DNA of 27,785 nucleotides. Source: an uncultured Lentisphaeria bacterium (GTDB lineage Bacteria; Verrucomicrobiota; Lentisphaeria; Victivallales; Victivallaceae). Where the stretch lies: contig CASFXO010000001.1 in the NCBI GenBank assembly GCA_949298665.1, positions 1 through 27,785 of the forward strand, read 5' to 3'. Below the pieces are notes generated by a model. That model had not been told where the DNA came from. It did not search any database and was given only the letters and a program-made list of their open reading frames with translations. Shown here piece by piece: positions 14,973 through 23,696 of this stretch. The position numbers and the translations under genes are program-made. The first letter of the stretch is position 1. The number at the start of each line of letters is the position of its first letter.

Positions 14973-17900
14973 ATGAAGCAATGGATGACGGCCTTGTTGT
15001 TGTTCGGCATTCTGCTGTGGAATGCAGTCGGCGGAGAAATCTTTTCCGACCAGTTCAAGGAGGCGACTCCGGGGAAAGGTCTGCCGCCGGGCTGGAAACT
15101 CTTCATGGACGGTCCCGGCAAAAATCAGCCGCAGATATCCATTGAGGAAAAAGCCGGCCGCCGCCAGGTGGTGTTCGATGACAGTTTCGACCGGAACGGC
15201 TTCGGCATGTTCCGGGATTTCGCCGTGAAGTCGGGAAAATTCTACCGGGCAACGGTCGAAACGGCGGCCATGCCGGGGCGCAGTGTCTCCGGTGCCTTTC
15301 TGCAGCTGCTTTTTCTCCCCTCACAGAAAATGATTCAGGTGCCGCTCGCCGCCGGGACCAACGGCGCCTTCACCCCCACGGTGTGCACCATGCGCGCGCC
15401 GGACGGCGCCACCAGCTGCCGGATGTACATCTACAGCCATTTCGAGCCGCGGCCGGGCTGGATCGTGCGCAGCGTGAAACTGGAGGAAAACGATCAGGAC
15501 TTCCCCGCTCATCCCCGCCTGCTGCTCCGGGAGGACTTCAACCAGGCCACCGCCGCGGTGCCGAAAGACTGGCAGCCCTATCAGCAGGGTCCGAAAACCG
15601 GTCAGCGCACCCTGAAACCGGACGCCAAAAACGGCAAGGCACTGGAACTTGACGACATCTGCCCCAAAAGCGAAATCGGGATTTCCCGTCCCGTTCCCGT
15701 AACGGCCGGACGCCATTATCGCATCGGCGTGGATGCGGCGCGCCCGAAAGACCCCGAAGGCAAGCCCTCCTACCAGCTGCAGCTGACCTTCTTCCCCGTC
15801 AACCGGCACCTGATCGTACCGCTTACGCCGACGGATGAGGAATTCGAATACTTCTCCGGAGAAATGATCGCCCCCGAGGGAGCCACTCAGGCGCGACTCT
15901 ATCTGTACGGTCGTTTCGAGGGCGTCGGCAAAATTCTGGTCGACAATATCGAAGTATGGGAATGCGCCGGTCCTTTCCCCAAGGAGGCGCTCGATCCGCA
16001 GAAAGATTTCGGTGCCCTGAAAGTTACTCCCCGGGACCTTCGGCTCCGTACCGACCTGGTCAAAGACGGAAAACCCGCCGCTGAAATCGCCATCCCCGAC
16101 CGTCCCGAATACCGGGCCATGGCGGACCGGATCAACGCCGCCGTCAAGGAAAAAACCGGCGTGACGCTCCCGGTGGTCTCCGACCGGAAGTACCGGGATG
16201 TTTCCGGATTGAAAAACAACGTCATCTTCGCCGGCAACCGGGACGCCAACGCCGGCATGGAACAACTTTATCTGCTCTATTACCATACGCTGGACGCCAA
16301 ATACCCCGGCCGCAACGGCCACGTCGTCCGGTCCCTCCACAACCCCTTCGGCGACGGCTTCAACGCCCTGCTTGCCGCGGGCAGCGACGACCAGGGCTCC
16401 GCCGCCGCCGCCGACCGTCTGGCGGCGCTCATCCGGGAACAGCCCGCGGGCAAAGACCTTGCCCTCGGCTACCTTGCCGACATTCGGCTCGGCGACAATC
16501 TCAAAGTCCCGGCCAACGCCAGGGAAGCCAAACTCTGGCAGGAATCGCTCGGGTACGGTTCGAACGGCATCTTCGGCTGGAACAGCATCAGCAAAAACAT
16601 GGCGCTCTTCTACATGACCGGCGATCAAAAATTCGCCCGGGAATTCCTGCGTCTCGCTTTCCCGACCCCCGAAGTCACCAAGGAGCTGATCAAAGTCGAC
16701 GCGGAAGCCTATGACGACCCCAAGGTACCGCTGGTCAAGCCCTACCACTACCAGTCGGTGGCGATGATGCTGTACTGGGATCTGATCGAGGAAGATCCCT
16801 TCTTCACCGAGGAACAGCGTACCGCCGTTACGGAAAAATTCTACGAGCAGCTGAATTTCTGGCGGACTTCCGGCTATTTCGGCGGCTACAAGATCTTCAA
16901 CAACCCGACGCCGCACGAAATTCTGAGAGACCGCCATTACACCTGGGAAGCACTCTGCGTCTATGTGCTCTGTCGTTATTTCGATAAGTATTATCCCTGC
17001 AAGGACAGCCGGGTCGGCCTGCGCTGCGTGCGCAACACCTTCGCCACGCTGGACGAATACGCCAGTACCACCGTCGGCTCCCTGTTCTGGTACAATACCT
17101 TCATCGCACCCGCCATTCATTACGCCACCCTCGCCGACGGCCGCAAATATGTGAACAGCCCGGTCATCCGCGCCTACGCCGAAGGACTGGCCATGCTGTC
17201 CGACCGCAAGGAGGCCGACTGGTCCAACAACTATTCCGCGGGGAATTTCCTGACCCAGCTGGCCTACCTTACCCAGGATCAGGCGTTTATTGAACTTTAT
17301 GAGAAAACCGGCATGAATCCGGACGAATTCCGCCTCGGACAGTCGTTCTGGCCGGCCACCCCCTATCCCCGGAACTTCTTCCGCGATTCCGCCGGCAAGG
17401 TCCTGCTGCAGAAATTCGCCAATCCGGCCGGTCTGGGTCTGTTCCCGCCCTTCGATCCGTCCCGGATCGTGGAATGGCTCTCCTATCGCGAAAAAGCCGA
17501 CGGATACGGCGATTTCCTCCTGATGGACACCAAATACGAATCCGGCCGCAATCCCTTCCATAATTTCGCCATCCTCAATCTGGAACTGGACGGAACCCCG
17601 CTCCTGCGCGGCTACCACAACCAGCCGGAAGTGTTCAGCGACGGGCTGGCGGCGTTGGAAATGAGCAATTTCTCCGACATTTCCACCGCGTGCCGGGTCG
17701 GCGACACGGTCCTGGTGCGGGCCAAAATCGGCGCCCACAACCACCACGACTGGTACCGGACACTGATTCTGCTGCGCAACCGGGCGCTGGTGCTGTACGA
17801 TCATTTCGTCCCGGACGGCACCGGAAAAACCAGCCAGCTCTCCAACAATTTCGAGTTCTTCCGCACCGCCCGGGTCAAACCCGCCGCCACCGGCGACTAT

Positions 17901-20102
17901 CAGATCACGCTTCCGGTAGAGGAAAAGGTCATTCCCGGTCAGGTCTTTCTCGCCGCGAACGGGCGGGATATTCTGAAAATGGCACACTGGAAAGACCAGT
18001 ATTATTCCAGTTTCCTGGAAAGCGCCGGATTCCGGAATCTCAAACCCGGCGAAACGCTGGAACTGACCTTCGATATGCCTCAGGAAGCGGACAATGTGGA
18101 AACGTATCTGACGCTGATCGGACACGACACGCTCCGGGGCCGGATCCGCATCACCTTTGACGGGAAAACGGTGGAAAAGGACCTCAACCACCTGACGCCC
18201 GGCTACACCCGGCAGAACGTCCTGCTCCAGCGCGGCAAGCTGGCGGCAGGCCCCCACCGCATCGGCATTGAAGCGCTTTCGGTGCCGAAAGGCGTTGAGG
18301 GCGCGCTGGTCACCATCGGCGGCCTGCGCGTGGCCCGTACCGGATTCAAACCGCAGCCTCAGGAATTCCAGCTCGGCTGTTCCATGCCCGCTGCGCTGGA
18401 AAGCAAGTCGGTAACGCCGTCGTCCGGATCTTCCGGAAAAACCGCTTCGTTTGTGTTTTCGACGCCGGCCGTCAAGAACATCGACTTCGTGTCGGTGCTC
18501 CGGCGCGGGCAGGAGAAGGAAGCCCAGTCCATCTGTGCGGAAGACGACGGCGTGTTCGCGCTGACGCTGCCGGAACCCGCGCTGCTGACGGTCCGGGATA
18601 CCGGGTTGCTGCTCACAAGTCCGAATCTGGTTCTGGGAATCGACGTGAAACGCATTCCCAATCTGCTCAATTCGGACCGTCCCGTCATCGTCGAATGCGA
18701 ACCGGAAACCGGCAAACTCACCATTCTGGCGCCGAACGGCGCGCAGGTTACCTTCAAGGACAAGTCCGTGGCGCCCCTGAATCTCGGCAAAGGGGAATCG
18801 ACTTCCATCCGGATTCCGCCGCCGCAGGACCTGCTGGAACCGGACCATGAACAGGAAGTCGCCACCATCCTTAAAAACAAGCCGAAATACCAGGAGCAGA
18901 GTGCCCCCGCGGCCTCTCTGATCGAACTCTGGCAGCATCGAATCGGCCAGACCATGGTCACGGCAATGGTCCCGCTCACAGGGCAGAAAACGCCGCAGTT
19001 CGCCGCGATTTCCGGGAAAACGCTGGAAATCCTGCAACCGAACGGGAAAACGGTCTGGAAACGCGAGCTTCCCGCCACCATCGGCGCCCTCCATTACTGG
19101 GAAAGCCAGCAGTTGATCGTCGTCGGCTGCCTGGATGAAAAAGTCTGCGCCTTCACCCTCAACGGCGTCAAAAAATGGGAATTCACCTCCGAAATGGCCC
19201 AGGAACTGGTGGATTCCATGAAGTACTACTGGTTCAAAAGCGCCATTCCGGGCGTGACCGCGCTCAGCTCCGTGCGCCTCGGCGACCGTGACCTGCTCTT
19301 CGTCGGCAGCGCCGGAACCGTCGAAATTCTCGACCCGGCAGGCAAGCTGCTCAAGCGCCACTGGCAGACCTGGGGCGCGGTGACCGGCTTCGCTTATCTC
19401 CCGGCGCAGAACGGCAATCCGCCGTACATGTACTGTTTCCGTTACATGGGCGGCTGGCCGACCGTCTACCGGGTCAGTCCCGATCTCGCTCAGGAATCCA
19501 TAGGTATGACCACGTCCAAGACCGGTCTGGATATGGGCAGCCTCGGCTTCAGCATGATCGGGCGGAATTTCCTGATCGCCTCGCAGCTGGAAAAGGATGG
19601 ACCGTGGCGCCTGGTCAGCGACTTCAACGGCGCGTTGAACCGTCTGGTGACCTGGGATCCCGCCAACCATAAGCAGATCGAGGAAATCAATTTCGGCCCC
19701 GGCTTCGTCGCGGCCGGAGTGGGCGCGGGCAATTACGGCAAAGTCGTTCTGAGCCCCCGCAACGTCCGGGGCGTGGTGGTAACCGATTTCGAAAACGACG
19801 GAAACCGGGAGATCGTCACCGCGTTCAACCGCAAGTGCCTGATCGCCTTCGACCGGAATCTGAAAACGCTCTGGTACGCGCAGCTGCCGGATAATCCGAG
19901 CGTGCTGGAAGTCTTCCGGACCGCCGCCGGCGTCCGAATCGTCGCCGGATGCTTCGGCGGCGCCGTCGCCGTTTTCGATACCCGGGGCAAAGAGATCTTC
20001 CGGGGGCAGATGAAGAGCACTCCCGGCTCCCTGCTGGAAATGAACGGCACCCTGATCGCCGGTTCCGAAAACGGAGAAATTCAAGCCTGGCGACTGCCCT
20101 GA
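14973..20102 (+). CDS. giant secreted polysaccharide-lyase-like protein with C-terminal PQQ-type propeller
   Basis: This is a 1709-residue protein. I chose ATG 14973 because a signal peptide follows (residues 1-21, MTALLLFGILLWNAVGG) and AGGG lies 8 bases upstream. Residues about 22-165 and 180-340 are two similar beta-sandwich modules. Residues about 345-510 (LKVTPRDLRL ... AEIAIPDRPEYRAMADRINAAVKEKTGV) resemble the GH67N/DUF4838-type N-terminal domain. Residues about 515-830 are a helical alpha/alpha-toroid-like domain containing NNPTPHEILRDRHYTWE (643-659). Residues about 850-1130 form a beta-sandwich with SGRNPFHNFAIL (His863) and HNHHDWYRTLILLRNRALVLYDHF, as in heparinase II/III-type lyases. 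From about 1315 to the end is a PQQ/FG-GAP-like propeller (ISGKTLEILQPNGKTVWKREL, TDFENDGNREIVTAFNR). Lyase activity and catalytic His/Tyr residues are inferred, and the substrate is unknown. Confidence 0.78.
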   Translation: MKQWMTALLLFGILLWNAVGGEIFSDQFKEATPGKGLPPGWKLFMDGPGKNQPQISIEEKAGRRQVVFDDSFDRNGFGMFRDFAVKSGKFYRATVETAAMPGRSVSGAFLQLLFLPSQKMIQVPLAAGTNGAFTPTVCTMRAPDGATSCRMYIYSHFEPRPGWIVRSVKLEENDQDFPAHPRLLLREDFNQATAAVPKDWQPYQQGPKTGQRTLKPDAKNGKALELDDICPKSEIGISRPVPVTAGRHYRIGVDAARPKDPEGKPSYQLQLTFFPVNRHLIVPLTPTDEEFEYFSGEMIAPEGATQARLYLYGRFEGVGKILVDNIEVWECAGPFPKEALDPQKDFGALKVTPRDLRLRTDLVKDGKPAAEIAIPDRPEYRAMADRINAAVKEKTGVTLPVVSDRKYRDVSGLKNNVIFAGNRDANAGMEQLYLLYYHTLDAKYPGRNGHVVRSLHNPFGDGFNALLAAGSDDQGSAAAADRLAALIREQPAGKDLALGYLADIRLGDNLKVPANAREAKLWQESLGYGSNGIFGWNSISKNMALFYMTGDQKFAREFLRLAFPTPEVTKELIKVDAEAYDDPKVPLVKPYHYQSVAMMLYWDLIEEDPFFTEEQRTAVTEKFYEQLNFWRTSGYFGGYKIFNNPTPHEILRDRHYTWEALCVYVLCRYFDKYYPCKDSRVGLRCVRNTFATLDEYASTTVGSLFWYNTFIAPAIHYATLADGRKYVNSPVIRAYAEGLAMLSDRKEADWSNNYSAGNFLTQLAYLTQDQAFIELYEKTGMNPDEFRLGQSFWPATPYPRNFFRDSAGKVLLQKFANPAGLGLFPPFDPSRIVEWLSYREKADGYGDFLLMDTKYESGRNPFHNFAILNLELDGTPLLRGYHNQPEVFSDGLAALEMSNFSDISTACRVGDTVLVRAKIGAHNHHDWYRTLILLRNRALVLYDHFVPDGTGKTSQLSNNFEFFRTARVKPAATGDYQITLPVEEKVIPGQVFLAANGRDILKMAHWKDQYYSSFLESAGFRNLKPGETLELTFDMPQEADNVETYLTLIGHDTLRGRIRITFDGKTVEKDLNHLTPGYTRQNVLLQRGKLAAGPHRIGIEALSVPKGVEGALVTIGGLRVARTGFKPQPQEFQLGCSMPAALESKSVTPSSGSSGKTASFVFSTPAVKNIDFVSVLRRGQEKEAQSICAEDDGVFALTLPEPALLTVRDTGLLLTSPNLVLGIDVKRIPNLLNSDRPVIVECEPETGKLTILAPNGAQVTFKDKSVAPLNLGKGESTSIRIPPPQDLLEPDHEQEVATILKNKPKYQEQSAPAASLIELWQHRIGQTMVTAMVPLTGQKTPQFAAISGKTLEILQPNGKTVWKRELPATIGALHYWESQQLIVVGCLDEKVCAFTLNGVKKWEFTSEMAQELVDSMKYYWFKSAIPGVTALSSVRLGDRDLLFVGSAGTVEILDPAGKLLKRHWQTWGAVTGFAYLPAQNGNPPYMYCFRYMGGWPTVYRVSPDLAQESIGMTTSKTGLDMGSLGFSMIGRNFLIASQLEKDGPWRLVSDFNGALNRLVTWDPANHKQIEEINFGPGFVAAGVGAGNYGKVVLSPRNVRGVVVTDFENDGNREIVTAFNRKCLIAFDRNLKTLWYAQLPDNPSVLEVFRTAAGVRIVAGCFGGAVAVFDTRGKEIFRGQMKSTPGSLLEMNGTLIAGSENGEIQAWRLP

Positions 20103-20115
20103 CGTACCGGCAAAG

Positions 20116-20162
20116 GGGAACGGTACCGGAAACCGAAAAAATCGGATTTTTGTACCGTTCCC
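20116..20162. repeat. perfect 11-bp inverted repeat downstream of the giant lyase gene
   Basis: GGGAACGGTAC (20116-20126) and GTACCGTTCCC (20152-20162) pair perfectly around a 25-base AT-rich interior that contains a smaller CCGA/TCGG hairpin and a T5 run. It starts 14 bases after the lyase stop. There is no T-tract after the outer stem, so it is not a standard terminator, but it could end or protect the lyase mRNA. Confidence 0.6.
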
Positions 20163-20182
20163 GAAAATAAACCGGATTTTTC

Positions 20183-20215
20183 CCCCCTCCCGGATTGACA
20201 CAAGCCGGGAGGGGG
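20183..20215. promoter_or_regulatory. perfect 11-bp inverted repeat enclosing a -35 box
   Basis: CCCCCTCCCGG (20183-20193) and CCGGGAGGGGG (20205-20215) pair perfectly with an 11-base loop, ATTGACACAAG, that holds a consensus TTGACA. The right arm fills most of the promoter spacer. It may be an operator for a repressor or a structural terminator of the upstream gene that overlaps the downstream promoter. Confidence 0.55.
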
Positions 20216-20223
20216 ATTACATT
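20195..20223 (+). promoter_or_regulatory. sigma70-type promoter of the NagB gene
   Basis: TTGACA (20195-20200, 6 of 6), a 17-base spacer and TACATT (20218-20223, 4 of 6) lie 60 bases before the ATG at 20283. The spacer is unusually GC-rich because it contains one arm of the inverted repeat. Confidence 0.6.
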
Positions 20224-20282
20224 TTAGTGTTTTACATACCGTCCGCTCCGATCAGACGGACCGAAAGATGAAGGAAGTGAAA

Positions 20283-21026
20283 ATGGATCTCAAAATTCTC
20301 AAAAACAAGACGGAAATGAGCCGTGCCGCCGCCGCCCACGGCGCGGAGGTACTGCGGAAGGTCATTGCGGAAAAAGGCGCGGCGAACCTGCTGGCCGCCA
20401 CCGCGCCGAGCCAGTTTGAAATGCTGGGGTTCCTGACCCGGGAACCGGGCATCGACTGGAGCAAGGTAACCTTGTTCCATCTGGACGAATACATCGGACT
20501 GCCCGAAGGCCATATCGCCGGATTCCGGTTGAACCTCCGGAAAAACTTCATCGACCTGCTGCCGCAGCCGCTGGCCCATGTGTATTTCGTCGACGGCAGC
20601 TCTCCGGACGTTCCCGGGTTCTGCCGGAGCATGAAGCAGGTGCTGGCCGATCATCCGATCGACCTGGCCTTCGTCGGCGTCGGTGAAAACGGCCATCTGG
20701 CGTTCAATGATCCTCCGGCCGACTTCGATACCGATGAAGCCTACCTGATCGTCAAACTCGACGAAGTCTGCCGCCATCAGCAGTACGGTGAAGGCTGGTT
20801 CCCGACGATGGAAGCCGTGCCGACCGACGCCATTTCCATGAGCGTGCCGCAGATCATGAAGAGCAAGGTCATCATCTGCGTCGTTCCCGACACGCGCAAG
20901 GCGGAAGCGGTCAAGAACATGATGGAAGGAGAAATCACCAACATGTGTCCGGCATCCATTCTGCGTCGGCACCCGGCCTGCACCACCTATCTGGACGAAA
21001 GCGCCGCTTCCCTGCTGAAAAAATAA
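20283..21026 (+). CDS. nagB: glucosamine-6-phosphate deaminase (NagB family)
   Basis: This is a 247-residue cytoplasmic protein. I chose ATG 20283 because AAGGA stands 7 bases upstream; an ATG 15 bases earlier would place that ribosome site inside the gene. The NagB motifs are in order: FHLDEYIG with Asp68-Glu69 (catalytic enolisation region), GVGENGHLAFNDPP (132-144) with His138, and SMSVPQIMKSK followed by CVVPDTRKAEAVKNM. The family converts glucosamine-6-phosphate to fructose-6-phosphate and ammonia. Asp143 stands where Escherichia coli NagB has Glu148, and Asn136 where it has Asp141; such variants occur in other annotated deaminases, so a related sugar phosphate cannot be excluded. It has its own promoter and a strong terminator, so it is probably a monocistronic unit. 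It is a distant paralogue of the NagB-fold protein at 6840-7769. Confidence 0.87.
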   Translation: MDLKILKNKTEMSRAAAAHGAEVLRKVIAEKGAANLLAATAPSQFEMLGFLTREPGIDWSKVTLFHLDEYIGLPEGHIAGFRLNLRKNFIDLLPQPLAHVYFVDGSSPDVPGFCRSMKQVLADHPIDLAFVGVGENGHLAFNDPPADFDTDEAYLIVKLDEVCRHQQYGEGWFPTMEAVPTDAISMSVPQIMKSKVIICVVPDTRKAEAVKNMMEGEITNMCPASILRRHPACTTYLDESAASLLKK

Positions 21027-21050
21027 GCTTTTCTTCAGGGGATTGCCAGC

Positions 21051-21089
21051 AGCCGGCCGGATCACTGCATCCGGTCGGTTGTTTTTTTT
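21051..21089 (+). terminator. strong intrinsic terminator of the NagB gene
   Basis: AGCCGGCCGGAT (21051-21062) pairs with ATCCGGTCGGTT (21069-21080) in a 12-bp stem with two G-U pairs and a 6-base loop. After one G comes a run of eight T (21082-21089). It starts 25 bases after the stop codon. Confidence 0.9.
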
Positions 21090-21172
21090 CGCCTGTGCCG
21101 GAACGCAAAGTTGCCCCGTACAGTGTCAGGGAAATCCTTCCGAAAACTGGAAAAACGGAACAATCCGTGCTA

Positions 21173-21181
21173 TGTTATAAT
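21173..21181 (+). promoter_or_regulatory. extended -10 promoter of the fusion-gene operon
   Basis: TGTTATAAT combines a perfect TATAAT (21176-21181) with the TGn extended -10 element. No good -35 is present 17 bases upstream (AAACGG), as allowed for extended -10 promoters. The predicted leader is about 45 bases to the ATG at 21234. Confidence 0.6.
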
Positions 21182-21233
21182 GATGGAGTATGATCAATAA
21201 CCCTATAAGACAACTCGACAGAGCGACGATATC

Positions 21234-23309
21234 ATGGAAAATCTGTATCTCGGCATTGACGTGGGATCGACCACTTTCAAAGCGGTCCTGATGACCGCCA
21301 GGGGAAAAGTCAAGCACTCCCTTTACCGGCGGACCCGTCCCGTCGACACCGGCCGTGTCCGGTGCAGCGGTGTCTGCGCCCGCTGCGGAGCCTGCAATTT
21401 CGGCCAGCTCCGGAAAACGGTGGATGAATTTCTCTCGGAAGCCGGCGTGGCCAGCCTGCAGGATATCACCTGCACGGTGGTGACCGGCAGCCAGATCGTG
21501 GAGGACACACACGATTTTCTGCCCTATGATTTCCGGGTGAGCGAAGTGACCGCGCACGTTGCCGGCGCCCGGCATTACCATCCGAATTGCCGGGCCATCC
21601 TTGACGTGGGAGGCCAGGACAGCAAGGCCATGGTCTTCAATGAAAAAATGCAGATGTGGAACTATAAGATGAGCGGCATCTGCGCCGCCGGTACCGGGGC
21701 CTTCCTCGACAGCGTCGCGGTCAAGCTGGGCGTGCCGATCGAAGAGATGGCGGACCGCGCCAACTACGACAGCTCGCTGGAATTTTCGTCGGTCTGCGCG
21801 GTACTGAGCGCCACTTCGATCAATAAATTCAAAAACCGCTTCCCGCTGAGTGAAATCATCGGCGGCGCCTGCCGTGCCCAGGCCCGGACCATCATGTCCG
21901 GAGTGGGCGAGCTGTTTCTGGACTATACCGGCGACATCATCTTCCAGGGCGGGGTCGCCTACAACCGGGCGGTGGCCTACTATTTGAAGGAAATCACCGG
22001 CAACAACATCATCATTCCGGAATTTCACAGCGTCATGGGGGCGCTCGGCGCCGCCTGTCTCGCCCGGGAATTCACGGAGCTGAAGGGCCGGCTGTCGCTT
22101 TCGAACGCCATCATCCCGCCGGTGCACAAACTGGAATCCGTCACCTTGCGGGCCAGAACCACCAAGAAGGATTTTCTGGGCCGGGGAGAAGCGCCGCTGA
22201 TCTGGCGCAATCTGTTCTTCCCGACGGAAATCCTCAACGCACTCGGGGCCCGTATGCTGACGCTGGAAACGTATGCAGCGCTGTTCGCCCGGAACCCGAA
22301 ACGCATCAAAAAGGCCTTCGACCACGCCGCCTGCAAGGGATACTCCGGCGAAACCTGTTCCTTCCTGCGGGTGCTGGAAGGCATTGAGCTGCCTCCGCCC
22401 GCATTCGGGGTTTCCACCTCCCAGCCCTGCCAGCAGGGTGAACGGATCTTCCGGGATCTGGTGCGCACTTATCATGTGGAGGACCGTTTCTTCTCGCTGC
22501 AAACCCCGCCGAACAGCGACGGCAATGCCATCGAATACCTGGCGGCGGAACTGGAACGCTCCGTCGGCATGCTGGAGCGCGCCACCGGTCTCAAAATGGA
22601 CCCCGCCCGGCTGGCGGAAGCCTGCGACCTGTCCAACCAGGCACGGGACTATTCTCTGAAATGCAACCAGTTGCGTCATGAATCGCCGCCGCTTGTCCGG
22701 GGGGCGCAGGCAATCTATTTCTCCGCGATTTTCTCGCAGCTGTGGGGCAAGGCGGAACTGGTGGACATCCAGCGCCGCTTCTATCAGGAGTTGCTCAAGC
22801 TGCGGGAAGAGCTGGGCGACCGGCTCAAGGTGGAAGACACCCACCGGCTGCTGTGGCTGCATCTGCCGCCGTTCTACGACAGCACCCTGCTGGATTATAT
22901 CGAGGTGGAATGCCGGGCACCGATCATTTTCGAAGAAGTCAACTTCATCGGCTGGGAACCGTTGAACCCCGACGATCCCTACCGGTCTCTGGCCCGCAAG
23001 GTCCTGACCACCGGGTTCATGGACCCGGCGCTGCGGGTACGGACCATTGTGGAAAACGCGCCGAAGGTACATTACAACGGATGCATTCTCTACAATCACG
23101 GTTTCGGCCGCTGCTCCATGGCGGACAGTTCCTTCGTCAAACACCTGCGTGAGGAATTGAACAAGGCGGCGATCCCGCTGCTGGTGCTGGACGGCGACTG
23201 CGTCGACCCGACCATCGACCCGTGCAGCACCTACACCAAGGTGAGCGCTTACGTCGAAGCCCTGAACCAGAAAAAATACGGCAATATTTTCGGTCCTCTC
23301 AAGGACTGA
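21234..23309 (+). CDS. fusion of a 2-hydroxyacyl-CoA dehydratase activator ATPase and an HgdB/DCCP-like iron-sulfur subunit
   Basis: This is a 691-residue protein from ATG 21234 (weak ribosome site). Residues 1 to about 285 are a BadF/BadG/BcrA/HgdC-type ATPase: LGIDVGSTTFKAVL, ILDVGGQDSKAM, SGICAAGTGAFLD with Cys150, SSVCAVLSATSI with Cys188, and IIFQGGVAYN. The two Cys are 38 residues apart and align with the HgdC cluster ligands Cys127 and Cys166. An extra CX3CX2CX2C (Cys44, 48, 51, 54) sits in the N-lobe. Residues about 320-691 are HgdB/FldB-like: FFPTEILNALGARML, Cys367, Cys375, Cys399 (TSQPCQQGERIF), Cys617 and Cys627, then DGDCVDPTIDPCSTYTK (Cys656, Cys664). The family uses ATP hydrolysis to inject a low-potential electron into the catalytic subunit. 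Only one catalytic domain is present, like the double-cubane cluster protein. The substrate is unknown. Confidence 0.88.
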   Translation: MENLYLGIDVGSTTFKAVLMTARGKVKHSLYRRTRPVDTGRVRCSGVCARCGACNFGQLRKTVDEFLSEAGVASLQDITCTVVTGSQIVEDTHDFLPYDFRVSEVTAHVAGARHYHPNCRAILDVGGQDSKAMVFNEKMQMWNYKMSGICAAGTGAFLDSVAVKLGVPIEEMADRANYDSSLEFSSVCAVLSATSINKFKNRFPLSEIIGGACRAQARTIMSGVGELFLDYTGDIIFQGGVAYNRAVAYYLKEITGNNIIIPEFHSVMGALGAACLAREFTELKGRLSLSNAIIPPVHKLESVTLRARTTKKDFLGRGEAPLIWRNLFFPTEILNALGARMLTLETYAALFARNPKRIKKAFDHAACKGYSGETCSFLRVLEGIELPPPAFGVSTSQPCQQGERIFRDLVRTYHVEDRFFSLQTPPNSDGNAIEYLAAELERSVGMLERATGLKMDPARLAEACDLSNQARDYSLKCNQLRHESPPLVRGAQAIYFSAIFSQLWGKAELVDIQRRFYQELLKLREELGDRLKVEDTHRLLWLHLPPFYDSTLLDYIEVECRAPIIFEEVNFIGWEPLNPDDPYRSLARKVLTTGFMDPALRVRTIVENAPKVHYNGCILYNHGFGRCSMADSSFVKHLREELNKAAIPLLVLDGDCVDPTIDPCSTYTKVSAYVEALNQKKYGNIFGPLKD

Positions 23310-23331
23310 CTGTGAAGGAGGTTCTCTGTTT

Positions 23332-23691
23332 ATGATCCGGAGAAACGGCGAATACGCCACAGAGCTGCGGCCGCATATGCGTGACGGCGAAGGCACCGTG
23401 AAAATGGAACACTTCTGGGACAGCGAACAGGAGTTGCGCGGCCTGAACCGGATGGCGGCGCGCCTGACTTTGGCGCCGGGAACGTCCATCGGCTTCCATC
23501 GCCATGAACGCGAAATCGAAATTTTCGTCGTCGTACGCGGCACAGGCGAAGTCAATGACGACGGCGTAATCGCCACGGTCCATGCCGGAGACACCATTCT
23601 CACCGGGTTCGGCGCGGGCCACGGCATCCGCGCCGTCGGCGAAGAGCCGCTGGAGCTGGTGGCGGTCATCACCCGGCAGCCGGAGGCTTGA
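23332..23691 (+). CDS. small single-domain cupin protein
   Basis: This is a 119-residue protein with AAGGAGG 10 bases before ATG 23332. It is a single cupin-2 barrel: motif 1 is GTSIGFHRHEREIEIFVVVRGTGE (metal ligands His56, His58 and Glu62 region) and motif 2 is HAGDTILTGFGAGHGIRA. It begins with MIRRNGEYATEL and a FWD segment seen in small cupins that often accompany sugar or amino acid enzymes. It lies 22 bases after the fusion gene and 5 bases before the lysA-like gene, so it is within the operon. Possible roles are a sugar isomerase, a small-molecule sensor or a metal-dependent enzyme; none can be picked from the sequence. Confidence 0.85.
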   Translation: MIRRNGEYATELRPHMRDGEGTVKMEHFWDSEQELRGLNRMAARLTLAPGTSIGFHRHEREIEIFVVVRGTGEVNDDGVIATVHAGDTILTGFGAGHGIRAVGEEPLELVAVITRQPEA

Positions 23692-23696
23692 CGAGT

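Noticed and set aside
1873..15035. Similar signal peptides (MKQ...WNAV.G) in the alpha/beta hydrolase and the giant lyase, considered as a sorting signal
   Set aside because: Only a handful of residues match, and signal peptides converge easily; two examples are too few.
15321..20201. A 1626-codon open frame antisense to the giant lyase gene
   Set aside because: It mirrors the codon bias of the GC-rich sense gene, has low-complexity Arg/Gly/His-rich sequence with no family motifs, and the sense strand has a signal peptide and recognisable domains.
21182..21233. Leader of the fusion gene considered as a riboswitch
   Set aside because: It is only about 50 bases and shows no conserved riboswitch core or pairing.
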